This document shows positions 1-7,349 of a stretch of 64,000 bases of DNA, piece after piece. The notes below the pieces were generated by a model that saw only the letters and a list, made by a program, of their open reading frames with translations, was not told the origin of the DNA and ran no database searches. How positions within the stretch are numbered: the first letter of the stretch is position 1; the number at the start of each line of letters is the position of its first letter. The translations under genes and the position numbers were made by a program. The DNA comes from Brevibacillus_H ginsengisoli (lineage in GTDB: Bacteria > Bacillota > Bacilli > Brevibacillales > Brevibacillaceae): NCBI RefSeq assembly GCF_050113715.1, contig NZ_JBNJQR010000010.1:164271-228270 (forward strand), read 5' to 3'.

Positions 1-1
1 G

Positions 2-1183
2 ATGTCGATGATTTACATGATTATCCCGCGTCAACAGATTGGAATGGCGCTGGGGATATGGGGGATTGCTTCCATGTCTGCCCCAGCGATCGGTCCTACA
101 TTAAGCGGATATATTATCGAGATTTTTAATTGGCGGATGTTGTTTTTCATGACGGTTCCGATCGGGATCCTTGCCGTTTTCATGTGCATGATTCTGCTGC
201 GAGAAACACCCGTCAAGAAAGAAGCCACGTTTGACAAGGTTGGAGCAATCTTCTCCGTTATTGCCTTTGGATCCATCCTGTTAGCTTTAAGTAAAGGGCA
301 GCAGGAAGGCTGGACCTCCTTGTTTATTGTCAGCCTGTTCTTCATCGGGATTTTCAGTTTAGCACTTTTGATCTGGGTAGAAACGGGTCAAGAGCAGCCG
401 CTCATGGATTTGCGGATGTTTAAGATTCCGGCGTTTTCTCTCAGTGTCATCACATCTAGTCTGGTTACGATGGGAATGTACGGGGGGATCTTTTTGACCC
501 CGATTTATCTGCAAAACATTCAAGGTCTAACTCCTGTCGATACAGGGTTGGTGTTAATGCCACAATCTATCGCGATGGCACTGATGATGCCGATAAGCGG
601 CAGGCTGTTTGATAAATTCGGTGTCATTCCTCTGGGATTAGTCGGGCTGACCCTTATTGGAGTCACGACCTATGAACTGCATCTATTGGAAATTGATACG
701 CCTAACCACTGGCTTGATACCGTGTTGACGATTCGGGGAATAGGAATTGGTCTGAGCATGATGCCGCTCTCAACTGTCGGGATGAACGCTGTTCCAAGGC
801 ATCTGGTTGGGCGGGCTTCGTCTTTGTCCAACGTGATTCGGCAGGTGCTGGGCTCCTTGGCCATTGCTATCTTTACGGCGATCATGACACAACGCGGGAC
901 GTGGCATGGCAGCCAAATCGCCGAGAATGTGCAGGTTACTTCGGATATGGCCAATCAAACGCTGAAAATGATCACAGGGGCCTATACTCAAGGCGGAGTG
1001 GATACAGGAACGGCAACTGCAGCCGCTTATCAGGTTTTGGGTGGAGTGATTCAAAAAGAAGCGCTCGTCCGATCGATCGGCGATACCTTCCTGGTGTCAT
1101 CTATTCCGATCTTTATCTGTATCCCGTTGATTTTCCTCTTTTTACGAAAGAAAAAGGCGGAAGCACCTGTTTCCAAGAGTTAA
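2..1183 (+). CDS. MFS drug efflux transporter, DHA2 (EmrB/QacA) type, 5' truncated by window edge
   Basis: The product resembles the DHA2 branch of the major facilitator superfamily, 14-helix proton-driven multidrug exporters of the cytoplasmic membrane. The visible 393 residues hold many hydrophobic helices. They include the motif-C-like stretch GIASMSAPAIGPTLSGYI near residues 20-37, which is typical of drug:H+ antiporters. The C-terminal segment RGIGIGLSMMPLSTVGMNAVP is characteristic of EmrB/QacA proteins. Full-length relatives are about 470-520 residues, so roughly the first 100 are probably upstream of the window and the ATG at position 2 is likely an internal Met. A hairpin terminator follows 13 bases after the stop. 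The substrate cannot be told. Confidence 0.88.
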   Translation: MSMIYMIIPRQQIGMALGIWGIASMSAPAIGPTLSGYIIEIFNWRMLFFMTVPIGILAVFMCMILLRETPVKKEATFDKVGAIFSVIAFGSILLALSKGQQEGWTSLFIVSLFFIGIFSLALLIWVETGQEQPLMDLRMFKIPAFSLSVITSSLVTMGMYGGIFLTPIYLQNIQGLTPVDTGLVLMPQSIAMALMMPISGRLFDKFGVIPLGLVGLTLIGVTTYELHLLEIDTPNHWLDTVLTIRGIGIGLSMMPLSTVGMNAVPRHLVGRASSLSNVIRQVLGSLAIAIFTAIMTQRGTWHGSQIAENVQVTSDMANQTLKMITGAYTQGGVDTGTATAAAYQVLGGVIQKEALVRSIGDTFLVSSIPIFICIPLIFLFLRKKKAEAPVSKS

Positions 1184-1196
1184 AATTGATCGAGAA

Positions 1197-1234
1197 TAAA
1201 AAGACTTCGTTCGAATTGGGACGAAGTCTTTTTA
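1197..1234 (+). terminator. Rho-independent terminator after the MFS gene (bidirectional)
   Basis: A perfect 14-bp stem (arms 1197-1210 and 1221-1234) with a 10-base loop is flanked by A and T runs, so it can work on both strands. The arm core AAGACTTCGT matches the terminal inverted repeat of the dispersed palindromic repeats at 12142, 28412 and 46136; it may be an end-only derivative of that element. Confidence 0.85.
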
Positions 1235-1283
1235 TTACAATTTAGATCGCTAGTAAAAACTCTTTGGCTTGCAGTCTTATTCA

Positions 1284-1382
1284 CTATTTTTTTATCGCGT
1301 GTAAGCACTTAACGAGCATTTGCTGACTAGCCAATACTCCGATTAAAGCGCTCCCTGATACAATCATCAATACTTCAACCAT
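1284..1382 (-). CDS. 32-residue hydrophobic peptide with basic C-terminus
   Basis: This short frame reads 32 codons from ATG (complement 1380-1382) to TAG. It has a good ribosome site (AAAGGAGAG, about 6 bases upstream). The peptide has one hydrophobic segment, VLMIVSGSALIGVLA, and ends in a basic tail with KK. That architecture is shared by small holin-like or type I toxin-like membrane peptides, although no family signature is certain. It is the last gene of a minus-strand group with a 63-residue membrane protein and two sigma-factor pieces behind LexA-type boxes. The gap to the previous gene is 66 bases and contains a hairpin. Coding status is supported by the ribosome site and context only. 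Confidence 0.5.
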   Translation of the reverse strand: MVEVLMIVSGSALIGVLASQQMLVKCLHAIKK

Positions 1383-1415
1383 TCCTATCTCTCCTTTTCT
1401 TTTGGTATAATGGGG

Positions 1416-1442
1416 AAGAGAGAAGCTAGTCCCTTCTCTCTC
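1416..1442 (-). other. Intergenic hairpin between the two small membrane-protein genes
   Basis: Inverted arms GAGAGAAG (1418-1425) and CTTCTCTC (1433-1440) enclose a 7-base loop, directly after the 63-residue gene on the minus strand. There is no U-run, so it may be an mRNA-stability or processing hairpin rather than a full terminator. Confidence 0.45.
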
Positions 1443-1448
1443 GAAAGT

Positions 1449-1640
1449 TTAGTTTTTTTCGTTAGGGGAATCCGATTGTAAATCGGGTTCTTCTTTTTGT
1501 TCCTCAACGTCTTTGTTTGCCTTCAGGGTTACATTCACAAGGTCTTTAATCTTGACACTTAACTCAAGGTGTTGGTAAACCACGATAAGAGATAAAGCAA
1601 CGATCACGATGGCGATAATACTGACAATACTTTCGTTCAT
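1449..1640 (-). CDS. 63-residue single-pass membrane protein
   Basis: Residues 4-24 form one strongly hydrophobic helix (VSIIAIVIVALSLIVVYQ). A short amphipathic, then highly charged acidic C-terminus follows (VEEQKEEPDLQSDSPNEKN). The layout, an N-terminal membrane anchor plus a charged tail, recalls BhlA/UviB-type holin-like proteins, but I see no decisive family motif. The start is ATG with a purine-rich AGGGGGAAAAGGA site. The gene follows the region-2-like sigma gene by 13 bases, so co-transcription is likely. Its function is not known from sequence. Association with an SOS-type promoter and sigma pieces suggests, by inference, a bacteriocin or lysis-like role. Confidence 0.65.
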   Translation of the reverse strand: MNESIVSIIAIVIVALSLIVVYQHLELSVKIKDLVNVTLKANKDVEEQKEEPDLQSDSPNEKN

Positions 1641-1653
1641 TCCTTTTCCCCCT

Positions 1654-1872
1654 TCATTTTATCGATATATTACCTTGAATCATTTGCAAGAGTTCAAGGC
1701 GCATGTACTGCTTACTATCTTCTCGGGGCATTCGAATGAACCAAGATAGCTTTTCCATGTTTGGCTCAAACAGTTCCAGTAAAGTTTCGATAGCTTGATT
1801 GTTTCCTCTCTGAGCATCATGAACCAATGTACAAAACTCTTGTTCGGGTATTTCGGCTAGACGTGTCATCAT
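1654..1872 (-). CDS. Split sigma factor, region-2-like (RsoA/HTH_16-like) subunit
   Basis: This is a 72-residue soluble protein. The segment DAQRGNNQAIETLLELFEP followed by ...EDSKQYMRLELLQMI matches the general pattern of the core-binding N-terminal part (region 2 / HTH_16-like) of sigma-70-type factors: a small-residue/NNQA turn, LxxLFxPxxxK, then an acidic DxxQxxxLELL helix. There is no region 4, which lies on the gene 12 bases upstream. The arrangement recalls B. subtilis SigO-RsoA, where a small RsoA supplies the region-2 function to a partner. ATG-ATG start, ribosome site AAAGGAGAG. Expected role: with the neighbouring protein, directs RNA polymerase to a dedicated promoter set. The similarity is judged by eye, not by search. 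Confidence 0.6.
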   Translation of the reverse strand: MMTRLAEIPEQEFCTLVHDAQRGNNQAIETLLELFEPNMEKLSWFIRMPREDSKQYMRLELLQMIQGNISIK

Positions 1873-1884
1873 GCAATCTCTCCT

Positions 1885-2217
1885 TTAGGCAGAAATAAGT
1901 TTTTGGCGGAGTGCTTGCAAATACTTCATTTTACATACATGTACACGCTTTTGTGAAATCTGCAGGTACTCTGCTACTTCTTTTTCCGGTATTCCTTCGA
2001 TCACAACTTTTTTGATAATATATCGCCCACGGTCAGGAAGCGTAAGAAGTAATTCTTCCACAAACAAATTAGAATCTACATTGTTCATTTCGTCCTTTGA
2101 CCACACATCTTCTAACATACTTTCGTGACGATACGTCTTTTTTGCTTCGTATTGTAGACGCCATGCAATTCGTTGTAAGTGCTTCAAATAGACTTTTTTT
2201 AAAGTTTGACTTTCCAT
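1885..2217 (-). CDS. Split sigma factor, region-4 subunit (SigO/Xpf-like)
   Basis: The 110-residue protein has a C-terminal sigma region 4 helix-turn-helix: LLLTLPDRGRYIIKKVVIEG, then IPEKEVAEYLQISQKRVHV, then a basic KMKYLQALRQKL recognition/exit segment. The N-terminus lacks a recognisable region 2. Usual ECF factors are 160-200 residues, so this is a half-sized factor whose missing half is plausibly the next gene. The start is ATG with AAGGAGGGATTCA upstream. It is the first gene of a four-gene minus-strand cluster, and the only sizeable promoter space (2218-2544) contains overlapping LexA-type boxes at 2279-2312. Related stand-alone region-4 factors control SOS-induced phage-like or bacteriocin functions (Xpf, UviA); a similar role here is inferred. 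Confidence 0.7.
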   Translation of the reverse strand: MESQTLKKVYLKHLQRIAWRLQYEAKKTYRHESMLEDVWSKDEMNNVDSNLFVEELLLTLPDRGRYIIKKVVIEGIPEKEVAEYLQISQKRVHVCKMKYLQALRQKLISA

Positions 2218-2278
2218 TGAATCCCTCCTTGATCTAGGTAATTTTTCAGAAAAATATCCCTCCTTTTCTTCTTAGCAA

Positions 2279-2312
2279 ATAGAAACATACGTTCGAGAAC
2301 GTATGTTTCTAT
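2279..2312 (-). promoter_or_regulatory. Overlapping LexA-type operators / 15-bp dyad upstream of the split-sigma operon
   Basis: A perfect inverted repeat of 15 bp per arm and a CGAG centre occupies 2279-2312. Read on the minus strand, the arm gives CGAACGTATGTTTC, a full match to the Bacillus LexA consensus CGAACRNRYGTTYC. The plus-strand arm gives AGAACGTATGTTTC, with one mismatch. The site lies about 60 bases upstream of the first ATG, just after a TAAAAT -10-like hexamer on the minus strand, the position expected for repression. The rest of 2218-2544 is AT-rich divergent promoter space with no further gene visible. Confidence 0.7.
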
Positions 2313-2544
2313 TTTACCAAATATTAGGGCTATGTGGGCGGTTTTTTCATTGATTTTAAAATTAATTGTTTACTATCCAAGTATCTTTTTTATATTCCAC
2401 ACTTTCCTAGGGTTGTGGTGAATCCTTCTGCTATAACAATGCTTTGGTTTGTTAATATCAATCCAATTTCTAGGGTATTATTGGAACTTTTTACCTCCCG
2501 CAACGTCTAATATATGAAGTGAAAAATGTCTGGAGGTTTTTAAT

Positions 2545-3207
2545 TTGAAACGGATTCGGTTAATCATATCTTTTGTGATGACTCTTGCGCTTGGTTGGAA
2601 TGGATTAAGCCCATCTTCTGCTTATGCGAATAACAATTCCACAACCAATAATGTACAGTCTCAATCTTCTGTAGAACATATGCAAACATTGGTGATTGAC
2701 CCTAAAGATGGTCTGGATAATACAATTGATGAATGGTATGACTCCACTACCGGCGATACACGAATAGATCGGTATTCCTTATCTAATAATGGATTGGCTT
2801 CTTATGAGAGAACGATTCATCACGAAGGTCACTATTATTTAATTAGCTTAAAAGCTGGAAAATTAGAGGGCACTTCACTGAGCGTGAAGCAATCCAAACC
2901 ATACAAATCTTTGTTTGAGGATACTATTAGTACGTATAAACAAGAGTGGTGGAAACCCATTGGGACTGTACAGCTTGACGGAAAAAAAGTAAACAAATTG
3001 AGATCAGATGTTAATCCCAAGCCACAAACTAAAACCTATAGAATCGCGTATATTGATGCCTCAACCTCTTTGCCTATCAAGGTGGAAGAGTACGGTGGTG
3101 ATAATCAAATGAGCATGACTTACGTGTATTATTTTAACCGTGTAAATGATCCAAATGGCCAGATTTTTAAAGACTTTGCAGGTGTTTCTATAAAAAAGAA
3201 AAAATAA
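2545..3207 (+). CDS. Secreted hypothetical protein (signal peptide, 220 aa)
   Basis: The TTG start is chosen because TGGAGG lies 8 bases upstream. Residues 1-29 form a signal peptide (KRIR basic start, hydrophobic core, SSAYA/N cleavage region). The mature part is rich in Asn, Ser and Thr. It has the pattern DEWYDSTTGDTRIDRYS and later STSLPIKVEEYG, reminiscent of beta-rich LolA/MucB-like carriers in which the substrate protein is probed by a half-barrel. This resemblance is weak. The gene is monocistronic, with its own terminator shared with the convergent gene. Secreted, unknown function. Confidence 0.7.
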   Translation: MKRIRLIISFVMTLALGWNGLSPSSAYANNNSTTNNVQSQSSVEHMQTLVIDPKDGLDNTIDEWYDSTTGDTRIDRYSLSNNGLASYERTIHHEGHYYLISLKAGKLEGTSLSVKQSKPYKSLFEDTISTYKQEWWKPIGTVQLDGKKVNKLRSDVNPKPQTKTYRIAYIDASTSLPIKVEEYGGDNQMSMTYVYYFNRVNDPNGQIFKDFAGVSIKKKK

Positions 3208-3213
3208 GAGAAC

Positions 3214-3250
3214 AGCAAAAAAGCGAAGTGATATTACTTCGCTTTTTGCT
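3214..3250. terminator. Bidirectional terminator between convergent genes
   Basis: Arms 3214-3229 and 3236-3250 pair almost perfectly (core AGCGAAGT/ACTTCGCT, one bulged A). They have A- and T-rich flanks, serving the secreted protein gene on plus and the DUF4855-like gene on minus. Confidence 0.85.
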
Positions 3251-3256
3251 TGCTGA

Positions 3257-4228
3257 TTAGTAATTCCAGAAGGCAGTGATTAAGTCTCGTAATTTGGATA
3301 CGTTGGAAATATTATCGGGAGTTCCAGCATACCAAGCAATTGGAATAGTACGGTCCATAACCAATGGATTAAGCTCTTTTCGACATTCTTCATAGATAGC
3401 ATTTTTACTTTTGCCTGGGATTCCATCATTATCGACTTCCATAATCACACCAATCTTTGCCGTTGCATAAGATGCGCGTCCACCTGCAACAGGATTACCG
3501 TTTATATCCACTACAGCCTTATCCTTTGCACTTGTTCGTACCCTGCTAAGGTTTATTTTATGTTGTTCAGTTGGATTGAAATAGTAGGATGGTTGAATCA
3601 ATACAAAGTCAAAGATATTGGTTCGATTAGTAATAACCCCAACATTGTGAATAACGTTTTCAGCTAAAGTACCAGTTCCATAGTACGGGTTCCACATGAA
3701 TTGTCTGCTTACAGTATTACGAACATAATAAGCCATGTTGTTCATTAAACGAACCATTTGGTTTGAAACTGGATTAGAAGCATCAATTTTTTGATAGTTA
3801 GGGTGAGCAGCTTCAGTCCGGAAGTTAAATCCTTGAAAATCTCTATTATAGAGATTGATATCTTTTTTCATCACCAGTTCTACGGCTCTAGACATAAAGT
3901 CCTCCATATTGCGCTGGAAGTCTATGGCGTTCGCAAATGATTCAGGATCAATATGTGGGGTGCTAATCCAGATATTATCGTTATTGTTTTGGAAGAGTGG
4001 CGATTTGATATGCATATCAAGAAACTTATCTAAGTCAGAAATTGATTGATTGATAATGTTTGTTCTTTCGCTTGCACTTTGGCTAGATTTCAAAGTTGAT
4101 TTAGTATGGTACCCCAAGTGGATGATAAAATCAGTGAAACAAAGTCCATCCAGTCTATTGATATAATCTTGCGTGACTGTGTAACCTTGTCCTGTATACA
4201 AGTGTAGAAATCGTCTTTGTGCTGGCAT
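3257..4228 (-). CDS. DUF4855-like protein
   Basis: The 323-residue protein has no obvious signal peptide or membrane helix. Features include an opening HLYTGQGYTVTQDYINRLDG, a central region with FDFVLIQPSYYFN around residues 205-220, and IGVIMEVDNDGI followed by IPIAWYAGTPD. The 'DF-lIQPsYYFn' and 'i.iEvD' spacing resembles DUF4855, a TIM-barrel-like family of unknown activity with an acidic residue after a strand (EVD). I recognise this only by pattern. The gene stands alone on the minus strand with a shared terminator; no partner is apparent. Confidence 0.55.
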   Translation of the reverse strand: MPAQRRFLHLYTGQGYTVTQDYINRLDGLCFTDFIIHLGYHTKSTLKSSQSASERTNIINQSISDLDKFLDMHIKSPLFQNNNDNIWISTPHIDPESFANAIDFQRNMEDFMSRAVELVMKKDINLYNRDFQGFNFRTEAAHPNYQKIDASNPVSNQMVRLMNNMAYYVRNTVSRQFMWNPYYGTGTLAENVIHNVGVITNRTNIFDFVLIQPSYYFNPTEQHKINLSRVRTSAKDKAVVDINGNPVAGGRASYATAKIGVIMEVDNDGIPGKSKNAIYEECRKELNPLVMDRTIPIAWYAGTPDNISNVSKLRDLITAFWNY

Positions 4229-4356
4229 TTAACATCTCTCCATTCTATTAATATCTGATAAACGACTATCTTGAGCGCTCAACTTGTCGTTTTCACTTAC
4301 TAGGAAAAAAAAAGAGGGATTTAATACCCCCATTTTGAAAAAAATTTTATTTGTGG

Positions 4357-4389
4357 AATAACCCGTAGCCAAGCTTGGGTTATTTTTTC
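4357..4389 (+). terminator. Orphan terminator / possible attenuator upstream of 4494
   Basis: Stem AATAACCC (4357-4364) with GGGTTATT (4377-4384), followed by TTTT, forms a textbook terminator on the plus strand. No plus-strand gene precedes it; the upstream gene is on minus. It lies about 105 bases before the secreted-protein gene at 4494, so it may attenuate that transcript or end a small RNA. The rest of 4229-4493 is AT-rich promoter-like sequence. Confidence 0.6.
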
Positions 4390-4452
4390 ATTTAATTGAG
4401 GGATATAGAGTAGAAAATAGCTTAAAACATTTTTCTTACATACTCTTCTTTC

Positions 4453-4493
4453 CTTGGGTAATACTAACACTAAAAAAGGAGATTCTACCCAAG
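4453..4493 (+). promoter_or_regulatory. Hairpin enclosing the ribosome binding site of the gene at 4494
   Basis: CTTGGGTA (4453-4460) is complementary to TACCCAAG (4486-4493), which abuts the ATG. The loop holds the AAAAAAGGAG ribosome site. Such a structure could make translation start structure-dependent, but no ligand aptamer is recognisable. Confidence 0.4.
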
Positions 4494-5297
4494 ATGAAGA
4501 ACTGGTTGCGCATTTGGCTACTCGCCACGATCACATGTCTGCTCACATTAGGGGGGATTGCTTACGGCAGTGAAGGAACACCTACCCCTATAACAGGAGA
4601 TTACAGCAAATTCAATCTCCCTCCTGGATCTATGGTCATTGCAAAGCAAAGCATTGATGTAACAGGAGATGGCACGCCGGACATTGTCTCACTCGTTGGG
4701 AAGAAGCTGCGAGAAGACAGCCCCTACTACGATCAACTCTATATCACCGTCGCCAATCCAAAGGATCAAAAGTACATCACGATCCCGCTTCAAGGCGGTT
4801 ATAACCCCAAAATGAAGTTCTGCGATTTTAACAAGGATAAAGTACAGGATATTTATGTGTCGGTGGAGACAGGCGGCAGCGGCGGGTTCACCAACACCTA
4901 CTTGTATACCGTAAAGAACAACCAATCTACAGAGTTGCCTGTGCCCAATCCGCTACAAGTGACCGGAGCCTATCAGGACAATTATCAAGTGAAGTTCACC
5001 ATTGTGAACACTGGCCGAGAGTTTGTCCTTTCGCTGGAGGATCGCAAAAAAGAGTATGACCAAGCGGGAATCTACAAAAATGGCAAGCTGATTAAGCCGC
5101 CTACTATTACGGTTAACCCGTACAGTTTGCTCCTGCCGGTGGACGTGAACCATGACGGAACCTGCGAATTGCAGGGCGTGCAGCGGATTACTGGGATTTC
5201 CAATGCGGACACGATCGCTTATGCGGTATCCATCTGGCGCTGGACAGACAATCAATGGAGTCTGGCAGAGGCGAACATTCGCAAGACCTATCCGTAA
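4494..5297 (+). CDS. Secreted protein with EF-hand/FG-GAP-like Asp-rich loops
   Basis: Signal peptide: MKNWLR then a hydrophobic core ending near AYGS. The 267-residue protein carries three D-x-[NT]-x-D-G/K loops: DVTGDGTPDI (about residue 51), DFNKDKVQDI (about 112) and DVNHDGTCEL (about 220). These are the calcium-binding loops of FG-GAP/VCBS-type beta-propeller repeats. The spacing suggests an exported calcium-stabilised beta protein. ATG with AAGGAG upstream. The first 19 bases of the gene plus the preceding G recur exactly upstream of the htrA-like gene (55325-55344). A strong terminator follows. Specific function unknown. Confidence 0.7.
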   Translation: MKNWLRIWLLATITCLLTLGGIAYGSEGTPTPITGDYSKFNLPPGSMVIAKQSIDVTGDGTPDIVSLVGKKLREDSPYYDQLYITVANPKDQKYITIPLQGGYNPKMKFCDFNKDKVQDIYVSVETGGSGGFTNTYLYTVKNNQSTELPVPNPLQVTGAYQDNYQVKFTIVNTGREFVLSLEDRKKEYDQAGIYKNGKLIKPPTITVNPYSLLLPVDVNHDGTCELQGVQRITGISNADTIAYAVSIWRWTDNQWSLAEANIRKTYP

Positions 5298-5330
5298 AAA
5301 GCAGACAAACACAATGAACGATGCAATCCC

Positions 5331-5369
5331 AAAACAAACCTCGTGAGCAGATTCACGAGGTTTGTTTTT
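5331..5369 (+). terminator. Rho-independent terminator
   Basis: Perfect 16-bp stem (5331-5346 with 5353-5368), six-base loop, T-run on plus; it closes the Asp-loop secreted-protein gene. Confidence 0.9.
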
Positions 5370-5450
5370 CGGATTTGAGTTGAAGCGGAACCTGACCTTT
5401 CTGAATAGGCTATGATATCGAATGCCTACGAAAGGGAAAGGGAGATGAAG

Positions 5451-6074
5451 ATGGCTTTTCAGTTGCCAGTGAGGATTGAAACCCGAGTCATTACTGCACC
5501 GCAAACGACGATATACGTTCCGCAGGTGAGCGGCTTGTCTAATCCGCAGGTGGAGCAATCGCTTAACGCTGCAATAGTTGGTCAGGTGCGCGCCTTGATG
5601 GATGGACAGCGCAAGTACCAGCCGACCAAGCTAATGGAGATGATTGGCCATTACGAAATCAAAACCAACGAGAGAGGAATCCTGAGCCTGACGTTAAGCA
5701 ACTACGCGTACTCCGAGCATATGGCCCATGGCTTTACTCTGCTTGCTTCCTTAACGTTTGATGTCCTTACCGGAAAACAGTATCAGCTCCCTGACTTGTT
5801 TGCGCCCGGAGCCAATTATGTTCAGGTGATCTCTGCTAACATTGCCGCTCAGATCAAACAACGCAACCTCCCGCTGCTTAACCCTCCGTTTCAGTCCATT
5901 GCTCCCAATCAGGCCTATTATCTGGCGGATAAAGCTCTGGTCGTTTACTTTGCGCTCTACGAGATTACTCCTTATTATGTAGGGTTCCCGATGTTTCCCA
6001 TTTCAGTATATGATCTGCAATCTCTTGTCACAGATCAAAGTCCAATCAGCATCATGGCAGCAGATATTTCATGA
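5451..6074 (+). CDS. DUF3298/RsiV-like domain protein
   Basis: About 207 residues from the ATG at 5451 (AAAGGGAG six bases upstream; an ATG at 5445 is also possible). The protein carries the pattern of the DUF4163/DUF3298 (RsiV/PdaC C-terminal) fold: an N-terminal strand region with PQVSGLSNPQVEQSLN, then YEIKTNERGILSLTLSNYAY, and TFDVLTGKQYQLPDLFAPGA. The last element, Ty-D-x-xTG-xx-xxL-x-DLF, is the family hallmark. There is no signal peptide or membrane helix, unlike RsiV anti-sigma or PdaC deacetylase. It is therefore probably a cytosolic stand-alone version of unknown function. It is a single gene with its own terminator. Confidence 0.65.
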   Translation: MAFQLPVRIETRVITAPQTTIYVPQVSGLSNPQVEQSLNAAIVGQVRALMDGQRKYQPTKLMEMIGHYEIKTNERGILSLTLSNYAYSEHMAHGFTLLASLTFDVLTGKQYQLPDLFAPGANYVQVISANIAAQIKQRNLPLLNPPFQSIAPNQAYYLADKALVVYFALYEITPYYVGFPMFPISVYDLQSLVTDQSPISIMAADIS

Positions 6075-6104
6075 GATGGACAGTATCTCCTCATTCAAGA
6101 TTTC

Positions 6105-6139
6105 ATGTCTGGATCCGGTTCAATGGTTCAGACATTTTT
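6105..6139 (+). terminator. Rho-independent terminator
   Basis: ATGTCTGGA (6105-6113) pairs with TTCAGACAT (6127-6135, one G-U), followed by TTTTT. Confidence 0.75.
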
Positions 6140-6248
6140 CATTCATTGTGAACCTGATTGGGTTTTTATGCTAAGGAGTGGTAAACTGGTAGGAGAGACA
6201 TGAACCTTTGCAAGTGAGGGTAAACAGAGTGAAAAGGAATGAAGGTTT

Positions 6249-7223
6249 GTGAAAATAGGATATCGAACAATCAAAACCGCAGTGGGAACCGGACTGTCCG
6301 TATTTCTTGCCCATCAGTTAGGTCTTCAGTTTTATGCGTCAGCGGGAATCATCACCATTCTGTGTATACAGGTTACGCGGAAACAGTCGTTATTAATCTC
6401 TTTTGAACGGTTGGGCGCTTGTTTGCTGGGGATATTGTTTAGTGCAGTTTTCTTCGAGGGATTTGGCTATACGCCGCTCACGATTATGGTGATGCTGCTC
6501 TTTTTAATTCCGGCGGTGGTGCGCCTTAAAGTGAAAGAAGGGTTTGTCACCAGCTCGGTTATTATTCTGCACATTTATACGCTCCAAAAGGTTAACTTCG
6601 GGATCATCCTGAATGAGTTGGAGCTGATTGCTGTTGGGATTGGCGTTGCGCTCCTGATGAATCTGCACATGCCAAGAGCCGACAAGGAACTAAAAGCACT
6701 ACAGGAAGCGATCGAAGAGAATTTTGCCAAAATCTTAAGAGAGTTTTCCATCTATATGCGAGTAGGAGAAAGCGCTTGGAGCGGAAAGGAAATGATCGAT
6801 ACAGCCGTACTCTTACACAGAGCCAAGAGTTTGGCTTTGCAGGATGTCGAGAATCAGTTTTTGCGGCAGGAGCAAGTCTTCTATCATTATTTTGATATAC
6901 GAGACAAGCAGTTTGCCCTGCTGGAGAGTATATTGCCGATTGTCTCATCGCTTAATCTTCAGGTACCACAAGGGGAACACATTGCGGATTTTCTGGAGAA
7001 ATTAAGCGCGAACGTCCATCCAGGCAATACAGCCCATCTATTCTTAGCGGAATTAAGCGAAATGCGAGAGCAAATCAAACAAACTCCTCTCCCGCAAACG
7101 AGGGAAGAATTTGAAACACGCGCATCACTTTTTTTTCTCTTAAATGAGATTGAACGTTATCTGATGATCAAGTACGAGTATTATCGTCCAAGCAGTTTGC
7201 AAATTGAGCGAGCAAGTGAGTAG
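6249..7223 (+). CDS. Aromatic acid exporter family (ArAE_1) membrane protein
   Basis: GTG start. The first about 145 residues form a block of membrane helices (VGTGLSVFLAHQLGLQFYASAGIITIL ... LTIMVMLLFLIPAVVRL ... ELELIAVGIGVALLMNLHMP). The remaining about 180 residues are a soluble alpha-helical domain. This is the ArAE_1 plus ArAE_1_C arrangement of Bacillus YqjA-type proteins, and the length (324) fits. The family is named after aromatic-acid efflux pumps, but most Gram-positive members have no proven substrate. It is transcribed alone from the gap after 6139; the weak ribosome site (AAGGAATGAAGG) is about 4 bases upstream. Confidence 0.85.
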   Translation: MKIGYRTIKTAVGTGLSVFLAHQLGLQFYASAGIITILCIQVTRKQSLLISFERLGACLLGILFSAVFFEGFGYTPLTIMVMLLFLIPAVVRLKVKEGFVTSSVIILHIYTLQKVNFGIILNELELIAVGIGVALLMNLHMPRADKELKALQEAIEENFAKILREFSIYMRVGESAWSGKEMIDTAVLLHRAKSLALQDVENQFLRQEQVFYHYFDIRDKQFALLESILPIVSSLNLQVPQGEHIADFLEKLSANVHPGNTAHLFLAELSEMREQIKQTPLPQTREEFETRASLFFLLNEIERYLMIKYEYYRPSSLQIERASE

Positions 7224-7349
7224 ACCAAGACCATCGTCGGTAAAGAGCCGGAGATGGTTTTTTTTATCCCCGTAGGCTTTTGCCCATTCATGAATTTGGG
7301 TAGGAGCATAGAAATACACAGAAGATATATAGGGGGAGTGAGGAGCTTC

